Below, piece after piece: positions 49,201 to 60,450 of a DNA stretch of 64,000 bases. The position numbers were made by a program, and so were the translations under genes. The DNA is taken from the NCBI GenBank assembly GCA_017590115.1, contig JAGGNK010006892.1, positions 13,493,736 through 13,557,735 of the forward strand. Direction: 5' to 3'. Source of the stretch: Montifringilla adamsi. Lineage: Eukaryota; Chordata; Aves; Passeriformes; Passeridae. Numbering within the stretch: position 1 is the stretch's first letter; every line of letters begins with the position of its first letter. The notes under the pieces were generated by a model that did no database searches, had not been told where the DNA came from, and saw only the letters and a list, made by a program, of their open reading frames with translations.

Positions 49201-52200
49201 CCCTCCAACAAATTTCAATACTGTTTACTTAAAGAGAGTCTGGAGAAAATTAGGCAAGAAGTAGTCTTTTGAGCAAGAAGTAAAGCTCTGAGCAGCAGCA
49301 GGAAGCGACAGCTGCCCCAGGACAGGAGCTGGGTGTTACTTGGTGAAGCCAGCCCCTGGCCCCAAGCAGGACATCCCTGTGCTCATGGCTTTTCACTTTT
49401 TCTTCTATAATCTACACATACTGATTTCTTAATCTGTTTAAAGTACTTTCAGGTTTCAACCACTATTTAAAGGTCCTTGCCCTGCTAGCAACTGTTGGCT
49501 GCAATGAAGCTTACAGGACTGTATTTCTCCTTTAGTGATTTTAGTCTTTTGCTACCCTGATGCATTAGAGCACTACTGATGTGTTGAGAATTATGAAGTG
49601 AGGAAGATTTTAATTTCTTTTAAAAAAAACTGTTTTCATGAGAAAGGAATTTTCTGGGAGCATCTAAACAGTCTGTACTTCAGTGGTGGAGAGCAGAGCA
49701 GGAGTCAGGAGAAGGTGCTGTTCCATGCCCAGCACTGATGTGCTAGTTGATCCTCAAATATCAGCTTCCAGCATCGTGCAGGAAGTGATACCTGGTCCCT
49801 AAAAGAAGGCATTGATTGCTGTCTGCTAGAAATAATTTGGATGTCATCTGTAAGCAGTGTCAGGAGGTAAAACTTGCTCAGTCATGACAGTTCGGTGCAT
49901 TGATTCAGGTTTTGGCAGTCCTGTAGCAGTTACACCATGCTGGTGTCCAAAGCAAAACAAAAACCTGAAAAAGCTCTGACTAGCAGAGCAAAAGCTGTTT
50001 ATCCAAGATCCATAAGAAAAATGTAGCCTGCTGAAAACTTAAAGAAATCCAGCTTGAACACATTTTCCTTACTGAGATGTTTTCTCCTATTTTCACTGAA
50101 CAAAATTGAGGATGGGGATTCTTACCCAGCTGGAAAACTGACTTGTGGAAGAAATCCAAGAGCTTGGTTGTCAGGGGTGCTTTTTCTCGGGAATGAATGC
50201 TTGCTGAATAATTATAGAACATTAAAAGATCAACAGCAACAGCAGGATAATAAATACGCTTTAACTTCTCTCCTCCCTTTCTCTCCTGATCTCTCCCTAT
50301 ATTTTGCTGTTCCCACAGGAATTAGTGCTTGCATATGAGATTTTACAAAATATATACTATATATGTAATTTAAGATATTTCAGAGTCACAGTCTTTCTGC
50401 TGTGAGCATATCTTCAGAATACATGTGAGTGAGCAAGGGGCATATACTCAAAGATGTGGCAGATCCAGGCATTGATTCTTGCCTATATCGCATCACTGCA
50501 AGCTATAATGCTCAATATAGCATTCACTTTTCTGTGCCTTGTGCCTCTCTTCAGATTTTAACCAGAAAAATGCTTAAACCCACCATTGTGTTTTAATCTC
50601 CAGCCCCCACCCCCCCCCATGGAATTTGAGATACGCTTGCCAAAGGTAGCTCAAGAAATCTTTGCACCATGTGTGAAAATTTAAACAGGAAGGGGGAAGT
50701 CAAATCCCTTGAGTAGGTGTGACTGATAATCCACTCATAGAAATATACACTTCAGAATATTGTGAAAATTCTTCATCCATTTTGGATAATTCCTGTAGTA
50801 ACTGGCTTTATATCACCTCTGTCTCTGCCTTGAATTTCCCTTTTCTTGAGATCTAGCCCACAGCTTGTGCTTAGGCTAGAGACACTGGATTCAGTATGAA
50901 TTTCAGTGTGCGAAAGAGGTTTACAGGAGTGAAGGAGGAATTTGGTCTGTGTCTCCTGTGAATCCAGGTTCCCAAATCCCTATGATCACTGGGGTCACTG
51001 AGTTTTCTTGTGAAAGTCTCATGGAATAACTGGTAGTTAGTGGTGAAGATGCATTGTTCTGGTCACTTTTCATGACTCTCTCGTGGATGAGAGGTCACGA
51101 GGAGGTGTTGAGGAGGTGTTGCTTTAGCTCCCTGTGATTTCTGGAGCTGGAGCAGAGTTTCAGGGCCAGATCATTCTGATGGTCTGGAGGATGTTGAGAT
51201 TGTGGAATTTGTGGTTCTTAAGGAGGAGAGAGTTTTGTTGTGCTGGTGTAGTCTCAGGACAGGCTATGTCTTGTCGCTGCTGTTTGACAATCACTGCAAA
51301 GGACTTAACTTTATTCTTCATCAGTAATTCTTTTTGATTCTGAAAACCAGAAAGAGCAGCAGAAAATGAAGTCATGTTCATCTACAAAAACTTGCAGTAT
51401 GTTTAAGGTGAGGAGCTTACAACTGAAATTACCATGTCAATTTGATCCCTTTTAATAAGTCAAACTTCTTTCTTAAAACAATCTCATTAACCTTAGTTTA
51501 GAAGTAATTCTGGTCTGTTAACTCTTGCCTTCTATATGCACATCCAAAAGCTGTATTATTTATTCAATACAAGGTGTGAGTGTTTTGAATTTCCTTGAGA
51601 AGCTCTGTGAATAAACAGAGTAATTTGGGATATCAACATCTTAACATACTAATTTAGGAATTTCATTTCAAAGTCAAGTCATGAAATAGAAAATGAATTC
51701 CTGATTATGAACTACTTGTATGCTGAAACATTTTTTAAAATCAAGGTATTCTACAATATTTAAAGTTAATATTTGAAAATGGGAATTATGTGCCTGTATG
51801 GAAATGTTACCTGTATTTTGATTTTTGAAAATAACATTGATTCCAGTTAATATAACAATCGAGTTGGTTTAAGTAAAGCTGTAATAAGTCCTGTCTTTTC
51901 TGCAATTAAGAATTTATATGATTAAACCAATATTTCTGTGTTGTGACCCTGAACAAGTTACAAGTAAGGATTCTGATGGACTGATTTGCCAATTACCCAT
52001 GCTGCTGTAAACCTTTTCATTGCATCCACCAGCACAGTGAAGATTTCAAACATATTTATCAGATTGACCATTTAAACTGATTGACCATGGCTATAGCAAT
52101 TGAATTTTTTGAGTATAATGTTCACAACTGTTATTTTTAATCATATGTGGTATGTGATGAGAGTTTGCTGCTCTACATGCCAGAAGCTGATGTTTTACCA

Positions 52201-53400
52201 GTCACTGAGGTGATTTTTTCATAGACCGGGCACAGAAGCATAGTAGTGGGACTGTGGACCTTGCAAATACTCTCTTATTCCCTGAATGTCTGCTGGGATG
52301 AGGTTGATGCGCAGTGGATCAACACAAGTGCATCTTCATTACCGTGTCTGATATACCTATACCTTATTTCTTGTTGTGTTCACTTGCACATTTATGGTGA
52401 GGAGAGGAAGCTTCTTTTTTCTTCCAACTTTTGTTTTTTGTTTTTTTTTTTTTTTCTAATATTGGTGGCTTACAGTTCTAGGGGAGCTTTTGATGAAATA
52501 TGTAATATGGATTTTTAAGAGCAGAGTAACAGAATTTCTGGCATGTTAGGGAGGACAAAGCTTATTGTCTTACTTGATTGTAAATGATTATTTAAAATTT
52601 CTGGGGCAATACTGATGAAATTTCTCCAGTAGACTCCAGGAATATTACACTGCTTAATTTGTTGTTCTTTGGGAAAATCTTTTGTTTTCAGAATGTCTGT
52701 GTAAGTTTGATTGAAACAAAGGTTTTGGAGACAACTGCTGAGCTTCAGACCTTTCAGCGTGTTAGACTACACAATTTTATTTATTTCACAATCAATAATA
52801 AATTGGCATTTTTAGGGGGAAAAGAAACACTTTTGTTTTCTTATTAAAAGTTTAGGCTATAAAAATTGCAAATTGAGTAAGTATGCATTTCACTCTTCCT
52901 CATTACTTATGTGGGTTTCTAATCATTTATTTGTATCATATAGTTACAAATAACTCTTGGTAGTTGTAGAATTGAGGAATGCTTTGGCACCATTCCACCA
53001 AAGCTCTTGGATGGGGCTCAGCAAAGAAGTGAATCTTTACTTGAGTTGCTGCTTCAGATCCATCCCTCTTGAGAGCAAAGGAGGTATACGTTACTCTGCT
53101 TCATTTTTACTTTGTCTGCCTCTGTGGATATTAGGAACAGGATTCCACCATCAGGTTTCTGCCTGCATGTGGCAGTGTGGTGGAGCACAGGAAAAGCAAG
53201 TCAAGAGCTCTGCTAGCCTTGCACAGTGGCATAATTTCTTCCTGGCTTCCAAAATTTATTGTTCAGTTTCTTCACTGATTTAAAACCCTCATCAATAGTC
53301 TCTGTCTGAGCAGCACATGGAAAATTGTTTTGGCCCTCCCTGACTCTGGCCATGGAATAAGAGGCAATAGACAGTGCTGGAGCAGCAGACCCACCAGTAT

Positions 53401-53515
53401 GGAAAAAAAAAAACCACAAAAAACCCAAAAAACCAAAAACAAACAAACAAAGAAAAAACCAACCAAACAAACCAAAACAACAAAAAACCAAAAAAAACAA
53501 CAACAAAAAAAAAAT
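53401..53515. repeat. A/C-rich low-complexity tract
   Basis: About 115 bases are composed almost only of A and C (mixed AAAC, AACC and AAAAAAC units), starting with a run of 11 A after TATGG. The ORFs crossing it on both strands are compositional artefacts. It could have grown from the poly(A) tail of an inserted sequence, but no element body is recognised on either side. Confidence 0.85.
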
Positions 53516-54666
53516 CTGTTCTAAAATGTTATAAACCATTCTTTGAGCATTTTCTTCTTAGTAAATAGACCACTATATGAAATTAATTGTAATGATACTT
53601 AATTTATCTGCTCTATGTTACTCCTTAATAGTGTTTAGTGACCAGTATTTGAAATTTCTCTCCCTCTAAAGCACAAAATTTAAAGCTGTTACTCCCAGCT
53701 CATTTGCTGGGTTCCATACATGAGTGAAGCAGCAAATTGTTGTATATTAGTGTGGAGTTCTTCTTGCCTTTGCCTCACCACAGTCCTTTGATGCCATAAT
53801 CAGCACAGTACAGAAGAATTGCCGCAACTCAACTTCTGGAGATCTCCATGCTCTTTTCCACCTCTGCTCATAATCGTAAAGAAGTGGGAAACTCCAGCCA
53901 AGGCAGACATAATGACCTTAGGCTTACAGCAGCCTTCACACAAAGCTTTTATTTGGGAAGTGGGTGTTTTCTGTGGATTGGGAGGTGTTTTCCATTGTGA
54001 AAAGCCAGGTGTATTCACATTCCTCAGTTCTATCTGTATAAGTATTGTGCAAGTGATTTCATTTCACAAGTAAGCTGTATCAGTTTGTTCAAACTTGTTT
54101 ATTTTTTACCTTGGTTTATTCTGGTAGTACTCTGAGCTGCTCTGCAGCTTTTCTTATGTGTTTGAAACTTTCTTAGATTATAGACTTCAGATGCAGGAGT
54201 TCTACTTTGCTCCATGTCTCAGATGTGAACTTCAGAATGAGTTAATTGGCTGATGAGCAGGGGTAATCTTTCAAATATGTTTTGATGACATCTCCATACA
54301 GCACGCAGTGGTATTTAGTTTTAAATTAGCAGTTCTGTTTTCTCAGCATCCCCCCCTTATATTCTTGGAATGTGTTACTTGCAGTATTGTACATAGTCTG
54401 CTATAGCAGTTGTAATTGCTACTGGTGATGAAAATTGATTTGGGCAATCAGAAAACCATTATCTGCATTCTGACTGATAATGCTGCAGTTACCAACATCT
54501 TAAAATTCTTCTGATGATTGTATTTTCAGGATGCTCTGGGGTCATGCAGTCACCAGGATTCCAGTTGCTTTATGCTGAATCTTAAGTGAGCATTAAAAGA
54601 GAGAGAAAAAGTTTCTGGTTGTTCTCTCAAATACATTTTTTTTCTGAAGTTTTTAAAGATTTAGTG

Positions 54667-54751
54667 TTTTGTCAGTTCTTCCGTGCCAAATATAATATAT
54701 ATTTGGAGTTTATAATACATATTTTGTCAGTTCTCCCGTGCTGAATATAAT
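54667..54751. repeat. 55-base tandem duplication, about 1.5 copies
   Basis: TTTTGTCAGTTCTTCCGTGC... (54667-54696) recurs as TTTTGTCAGTTCTCCCGTGC... (54722-54751) with three differences in 30 bases and an offset of 55. The intervening segment is AT-rich with an ATATAT run. Confidence 0.8.
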
Positions 54752-55459
54752 GTAAGATCAGGAGTAGTGCACTATCCCTTGTTTTACCACAGTGTGCAGA
54801 GATTTTAATAAGTTTTCTATTCTTTCACACTATCAGCTGCATTGGTGAACCAAGCAGTTTGTTAATGAGAAATGCCAAGCTAGTGACTAACATGTAGTTA
54901 TTTAATACCTCATGGGAAATCTGGTAAGCCCATACTTCCCCAAATGGAGCTCATCTTGTATATGGAGTCCATTAGGACCTGGGTCTTTCTGTATTGGTTC
55001 CCTCAGTGTTCCTTTTCTTTAAGGCCTAATGTTTCCTTGCACTCTTTTTTGTATTGTTTTGTTTTTCCCTCTGGTCTTTCATTAATTTTTTTGTGGACTT
55101 ACAGGTTTCTTATCTGTTGCTGTTCCCTTATCCTGTTTTCTGTTTCTTTTGAAGGAGCTAACTTCAAGCTGCTATTGCTTCTATTTGGTTACTTTCTGCT
55201 GTGGGGAAACCAAGAGCAGAAGCAAAGGGGAATAACAGGAAGAAAGATAATAGCATCATCTAGTAGCAAAGCCTTGGGAAATGAGCTCAATATTTTTAGA
55301 GAAAAGTTTGAGGGGCTTTTTTGTTAGCTTTGTTTTCTTCATACTGTAAGGTTTAATATTTTTCTGATGTTCCTTCAAATGAATATTTAGTAATATTTTG
55401 CTGGGCTGTTGCTAGGATTCAAGTTTGAAAAGATGCCTTGTCCAAATGATAGGTGCAAA

Positions 55460-55790
55460 TGAGACCATATGCCAAAGTCAAGAGTACAGATTTTATTTAA
55501 CAATAAGTGTGAGGTACAGGGAGGAGTGGGGGGTGAAGAGAGAGATAAGTAGAAATAAAGCCACCACCATATGGGTCCTGCAGCATCCTGCTGGCCCTTT
55601 TTCTTCTGGTCTTCTCCGTGGTGGGGGTCCTGGAGTGTTCTTATGAGGCACCACTTTTACAGTGTCCAGGTCCCAGGTTTGCACAGAGTGTAGATGTGTT
55701 CCTACAGCTGGAGCTGCATGTGTATAAGGAATTGCTTCCTTTCTCACAGTTTGCCATGGTGGGAATTTTGGTAGATTGACAACTGATCCT
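55460..55790 (-). mobile_element. Possible ERV LTR fragment, minus orientation
   Basis: This GC-richer block contains, on the + strand, 'agattttatttaacaataagtgtgaggtacagggagg', 'catatgggtcctgcagcatcctgctggccc' and 'gtgtccaggtcccaggtttgcacagagtgtagatgtgttcc'. The complement of TTTATTT near the low end supplies an AATAAA signal, as expected for the R region of an LTR on the minus strand. The assignment rests on composition, on this signal and on vague resemblance to songbird LTRs. The edges are not resolved. Confidence 0.4.
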
Positions 55791-56369
55791 TCCTCATACT
55801 TTAAGGAAAATAGTTACAAATAAGTAGTATTTTCTTATAAGCAGCTTTGCAAAGCAAACTGTTACAACTGATAATAAGGTAAGTTGAGCATATGTCAGTA
55901 AAGCAGTCAGCAGCATGTAATAGGATTAGACCTGGTCTATACAAGTGTATTACTCTCCTTTTTTCATTCTTTTTGGACAATCTGCCAAGGCTTTGAAATT
56001 TTTAGCAAGAAAAATTCTGGGTGGACAAGGGAAGGTGATTGATTAATTACAGTCACAGTAAGCGTACATTTACATGATGTACGTGAGTGGCTATTTAAGG
56101 TGAAAGCTCATAAAGATCATTAAGTTTCATAATAAATGGCAATCTCAGTCCATTTGCTTTGCTAATTTATATGCTGTTAAAAATGCCAAAAGTTATTAGC
56201 ATTTTTAATTTCCCATCACCTAATATTCTAGCAGACTATGTATCTACATAGGATCACTATAACTATTCAAGGTATTTACTAACTTAAGAAATGCATAGAA
56301 TTTACGAAATTCATCCTTCCTAGTACCTGTACAGCATAACTCTATGAATAAAACCAAAGCTTTCTCTTT

Positions 56370-56831
56370 ATGAATTAATTTAAGTCACAGCCAACCAAAT
56401 CAGAGTAGGATAATGAGAAAATTAAAACATCTTTAGACACCTTCTTCCCACCCCTCCCGACTTCCTGGGCTTAACTTCAATCCTGAGTTCTCTACCCCAG
56501 GCAGGATGAGTGGGCTGTTAATGTGACTGTGGTCAGTTCATCACACATTGGCTCTGCTGCTCCTTCCTCCTTAGCCGAATGACTCCTCACCCTCTTCCCC
56601 TGCTCCAGCATGGGTTTCCTCCCAGGGGAGACCATCCTCCATGGACTTCTCCAGCATGAGTCTTTCCCCAGGCTGCAGTTCCTCACAAAGTGCTCCAGTG
56701 TGGGTCCCTTCCATAGGGTGTAGTCCTTCAGGAGCAGGATGCTGCGGTGTGGATCCCCCATGGAGCCACAAGTCCTGCCAGCAAACCTGCTCCAGTGTGG
56801 GCTCCTCTCTCCATGGGGCCTCAGGTCCTGT
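56370..56831 (-). mobile_element. Avian ERV LTR, low-coordinate fragment (interrupted)
   Basis: This belongs to the same LTR family and orientation as 26882-27953. Shared landmarks are 'aatcagagtaggataatga', 'gtggtcagttcatcacaca', 'ctcctttcctccttag'-like and 'ctgctccagtgtgggctcctctctccatgg'. It lacks the terminal part beginning TGTAGTGGG, so its low-coordinate end is truncated. At about 56831 the family resemblance stops and resumes at 57586, indicating a later insertion. Confidence 0.75.
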
Positions 56832-57585
56832 TGTTGTGGGTGAGAGGGGGACCTTCAGACAAAGTTTATTAGAGTCATGAGTTGCAGAGTGGACTTCCTT
56901 CCTTTCTGAACTCCTTTGCAGAGAGAAGCCTCAGTGAGGCTGGATCTGATCTTGGCCCCAGATTATCAGTGCTTTAAGTTACTCTGTCCTGCAGGATTAA
57001 AGATGGCAAATCAGATACATTTATGTCAAATGAATTATTTATTATGACAAATGATTAGATAAAATATTTTAATCAGATTTATTTACTACACAGTTTAAAA
57101 GCTAAAAATACTAGTACCATTTAGTACAGTACAGTGCTCTATGTCAAAGCAATTACATTAAAGCTAGCAAAAGAAACAGTCATTAAATAGAGATTGATGT
57201 AACTTGCCATACCAACAGTTGTGGGCAGATCTCTTTCACTCAGCCATAAGGAGTATCTGTGAAGGGACATTCCCACTTCAAAGGGAGCTTCATACACACT
57301 CCAAGAAGGAATATGTTAAAAGAACCCAACTTACGGAAGTGGACTGGACTGGTACAGTGTAAAGTGATTGAGTGCCAGTCATGTCTTCAGGTCATCTTAG
57401 GGACTTACCTGCCAAGTCTTTGGCTTGCTGTCAGGGTTTGAGTTTGGGATTGGTGAGACAGACTGGTTTTAGCATAATTCAATACCAAACCCAGAACGTG
57501 ATGCCTCCTCTCAGCCCACCATTGATAGATTGCAAGACAGGGCATTGCTTGAGTTCTTTGACCACATTCCAAGAGCCCTGCTACA
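56832..57585 (-). mobile_element. Insertion of about 750 bp nested in an LTR, probably a younger LTR
   Basis: The segment interrupts the older LTR between its GGTCCTG and CTGCCAGGAGCC blocks. It begins TGTTGTGGGTGAGAGGG and ends CCCTGCTACA, so its ends are TG and CA as in LTRs. The complement of TTTATTAGAG near 56867 would give an AATAAA signal about 35 bases from one end, pointing to minus orientation. The flanks (TCCTG and TCTG) are similar but do not form a perfect target-site duplication. No coding domain is visible. The family is not recognised. Confidence 0.5.
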
Positions 57586-58064
57586 TCTGCCAGGAGCCTC
57601 CTGGAGTGTGGGCTTCCCACAGGGTTTACAGCCTCCTTCAGGCATCCATCTGCAGTGACCTGGTGTTCTTCACAGGCTACAGGTGGGTCTCTGCTCCCCC
57701 ATGGAGCTCCATGGGCTGCAGGTGGACTCACCATGGTTGGCACCATGGAATGGAGGAACATCTCTGCTCTGGTGTCAGGGCACTTCCTCCCCATCCTTCT
57801 GTGCTCAATGTCTGAAGGGCTGTTTTTCTCACATTTTCTCACTCTTCAGAGGGAGCTGTGCAGTTTTTCTTCCTTTAACTCTGTTATCCCAGAGGCACTG
57901 CTACCATTGCTAATGGGCTTGATTTTGTCCAGTGGTGGATCTTTCTTGGAGCTTGCTGGCATTGTCTCTGTCAAACGGGGAGGGGAGCTTCTGCTGGCTT
58001 CTCTCAGAAGCCACCACTGTAGTTCCCCCCTGCTACCAAAACTTTGTCATGCAAACCCAAGACA
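57586..58064 (-). mobile_element. Avian ERV LTR, high-coordinate fragment (interrupted)
   Basis: This continues the fragment at 56370-56831 after the nested insertion. Landmarks are 'tctgccaggagcctcctggagtgtgggcttcccacagggt', 'ggctgcaggtggac', 'gttatcccagaggcactgctacca', 'ggagcttgctggcattg' and the terminal 'ctgctaccaaaactttgtcatgcaaacccaagaca', which ends at 58064 with CA. It matches the 27450-27953 part of the other copy in the same order. Overlapping ORFs (57372-57815, 57655-58077, and 57405-57842 on the minus strand) are repeat-derived. Confidence 0.78.
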
Positions 58065-60270
58065 GGGACCCAGCTGACAAATGTAAAACAAAGAAAGAGC
58101 TAAAATTAGAAGAGGTAAAAATAGAGGATGGGAAGCTGTCTGATTGATCTCACAAGCAACACATTTATGCTTAATTCTGTCAGTTAGGTTTGCTGTATTT
58201 GTTAGGTCAGACTGTGGCTCAACAAAGTTCACAGAAAAGCAAAAGGTTTCATGCTGAAAAACATTAATTTAAAATTTCTTTTGAAGGCTGTAAAAAATTG
58301 GCACGTCTTTTAAAATTGGTTGATATGGCAGACTGTTCAGATTTGTCCCATGACAGAAGGACCAGATCACTGTTTCAGCCTCAAGACAAGAAGACAAATT
58401 ATTTATTTACTTTGAAGATAGTTTTCTTAGAAGCCTATCAGAAGTATTCAACTGTATAATACAGTTGGTGAAAGGATTTTTGATGTCCTAGTATTGCATC
58501 ACAAAAAGGAATTTTCTTATGACCGTATTTGTGAGGGAATTCTATCCAGTTCCCTCTGTTGTCAGTGAATGCAGAGTTTGTCTGTACCATGGCAGAAAGA
58601 CAGGTCATGTATTTGTTCTCCCTTTTTCAGAGTTGCCATGTGGACACAGGTGAGGAGTAAGCTTGGGGCCATACTTTGCAGGATGCTGGCTTCACTGTAT
58701 GCGTGTTTATTAGACGGTCATTGCTCTTCTGAGACTGGGCTGCTCTGACTGCCAGAGGTTGAAAGCACTTTTTGGGTAATCAGTGAGGGGTTGTTGTGAG
58801 TTCCTGCTGTAGTTCATCTTGAACTATTTTTTAATGTCTCTGTTCTCATAATAATGCCAATGATACTGAAAGCATTTAGAAAACACTTAAATGTAGACAG
58901 AGAGCAAGAGATTAGATATCTGATTCACTGACTGAAATATGAATTCTGTTAATTTGCTCTGCTTAAAATGAGTTGACATACTTAATTCATTACTACAAAT
59001 CAATGAGATTAGTTTTTCAGGTGCTAAAGAAAATATCCTGTATTGTTTGTTCTGAAAGGCATTTGAAAGACAATTCCCTGTGTAATTCATTAGGCATTGC
59101 ATTTCAAACCCAGTCTTCAGTTGAAATTGTTTTCAGATTTTTACAGATTCTGTAGTTTTACAAATTGCTAACTGCATTTCATTGTCAGAGACTGAGTGAA
59201 TTAAACTCCTAGAAGGCTTCTTGGTAGGGACATAAAGAGCATTAAAAAGATTAATGCAGCTTGCATATATGGAAGTGCTTGGGGATTTTTTTCTGTCGCT
59301 AAGAGCATTCACAGTAGCATCAAAATATTCTAAACTTCTGGAAAGATATCCCTTTGTAAAACTGCCTAAAAGATGGTTAAAAGAATATTAGATAGATAAA
59401 TTACTGTATAATCCAAGGCTCTGATCTGTCTCAATAAGCAGGTATTGACTTAATGTAAGGATCATTTTGTGGCCATCTGAGACCTATATTATTCTAGAGG
59501 CTTTCCATCTTAAAATCTGTGAATGTAAGGATGGATTTCCGTGTTAAAGGATTCTCTTTCTGCTTCTGATTTTTAGCTTTTTATGTTAGCAAGAGGAATC
59601 AGAAAAATCTTGTTCAGTTCTGGTTCTTGATAGCCAGAACAAAGAAAATGGCTGACTCAGTTACCTGTTGCCCACTTATGGATAATATCTAGTGAGGCCT
59701 TTTCCAGACTGTGAATGGTATGCCAGTTTTGGAGCAGGTCTGTGAGTCCCTCTGGAGAAATGAGGTAGATCAAAGTGACTTTACAGGTGCACAGGGAGTG
59801 CCCCTGGCTGGGGTAGAAGATAAGCAGCTTTGGTCTAAATGGATCTGCTGAAGCATTTCTAATTGACAAATAGGAACTAGGAGAGTGATTCACTTAATCC
59901 TTGTTGATGCTCTCTTTTAGTAACTTCCAGAGAAAGGCAAAGTACAGAGTAAGCTTTCTAGCCAGCCTGAGTTGTTGTATAGTGAGTTTTAGTTCCTTCT
60001 CTAATCTGGTACAGTGACTTCTACTGATCAATCTGTTGTTTCCTGTCTCATTTTAAGGCTGAATTTAAAATATTAATGATAGTACTGATAAAATACCAAT
60101 TCTCATAAACATTGTACTTTTGCTGTGTGTGAGAAATGCTGCCATAGTCTTCTAGTTTCATGCATTCTGGGTGTCTTCTGGCTACAGCCTGAGCAGCAGG
60201 GTCCCAGGAGGAAGAGCAAGCTATTTCTTTAGGAGTTAGTGGCAGTTAGGCTTTCCCTGGTTGCTGAAGT

Positions 60271-60450
60271 AATGGAATGAAAGAATGGTTTGTGTTGGAA
60301 GGGACTTCAAAGATCATCTGGTTCTAATTCTACTGCCATGGGCAGAGGCACCTTCCACTAGACCAGGTTGCTCAGGGCCCCATCCACCCTTGCCTTGAAC
60401 ACTTCCAGCCATGGGGAATCCACAACTTCTCTAGAAACATCTTCTAGTAA
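60271..60450 (-). repeat. CR1 LINE 3' end, antisense
   Basis: The + strand shows the complement of a CR1 3' end: 'gaatggtttgtgttggaagggacttcaaagatcatctggttc', 'ctgccatgggcagaggcaccttccactagaccaggttgctcagggccccatccacccttgccttgaacacttccagccatggggaatccacaacttctct'. The 3' end is at the low coordinate and the element is truncated at about 60450. The minus-strand ORF at 60358-60639 partly overlaps it and is not a gene. Confidence 0.93.

Noticed and set aside
53213..53568. Several ORFs over the A/C tract (K, Q, T and N-rich on one strand, F, W, G and V-rich on the other)
   Set aside because: They are pure low-complexity translation.
54944..55327. 127-codon + strand ORF with hydrophobic stretches
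   Set aside because: Its phenylalanine and leucine content follows from T-rich DNA. There is no splice context, no family resemblance and no conserved motif.
57372..58077. ORFs of 140-147 codons on both strands
   Set aside because: They straddle the nested insertion and the older LTR. The two strands give similar lengths, as expected from GC-rich repeat DNA with few stops.
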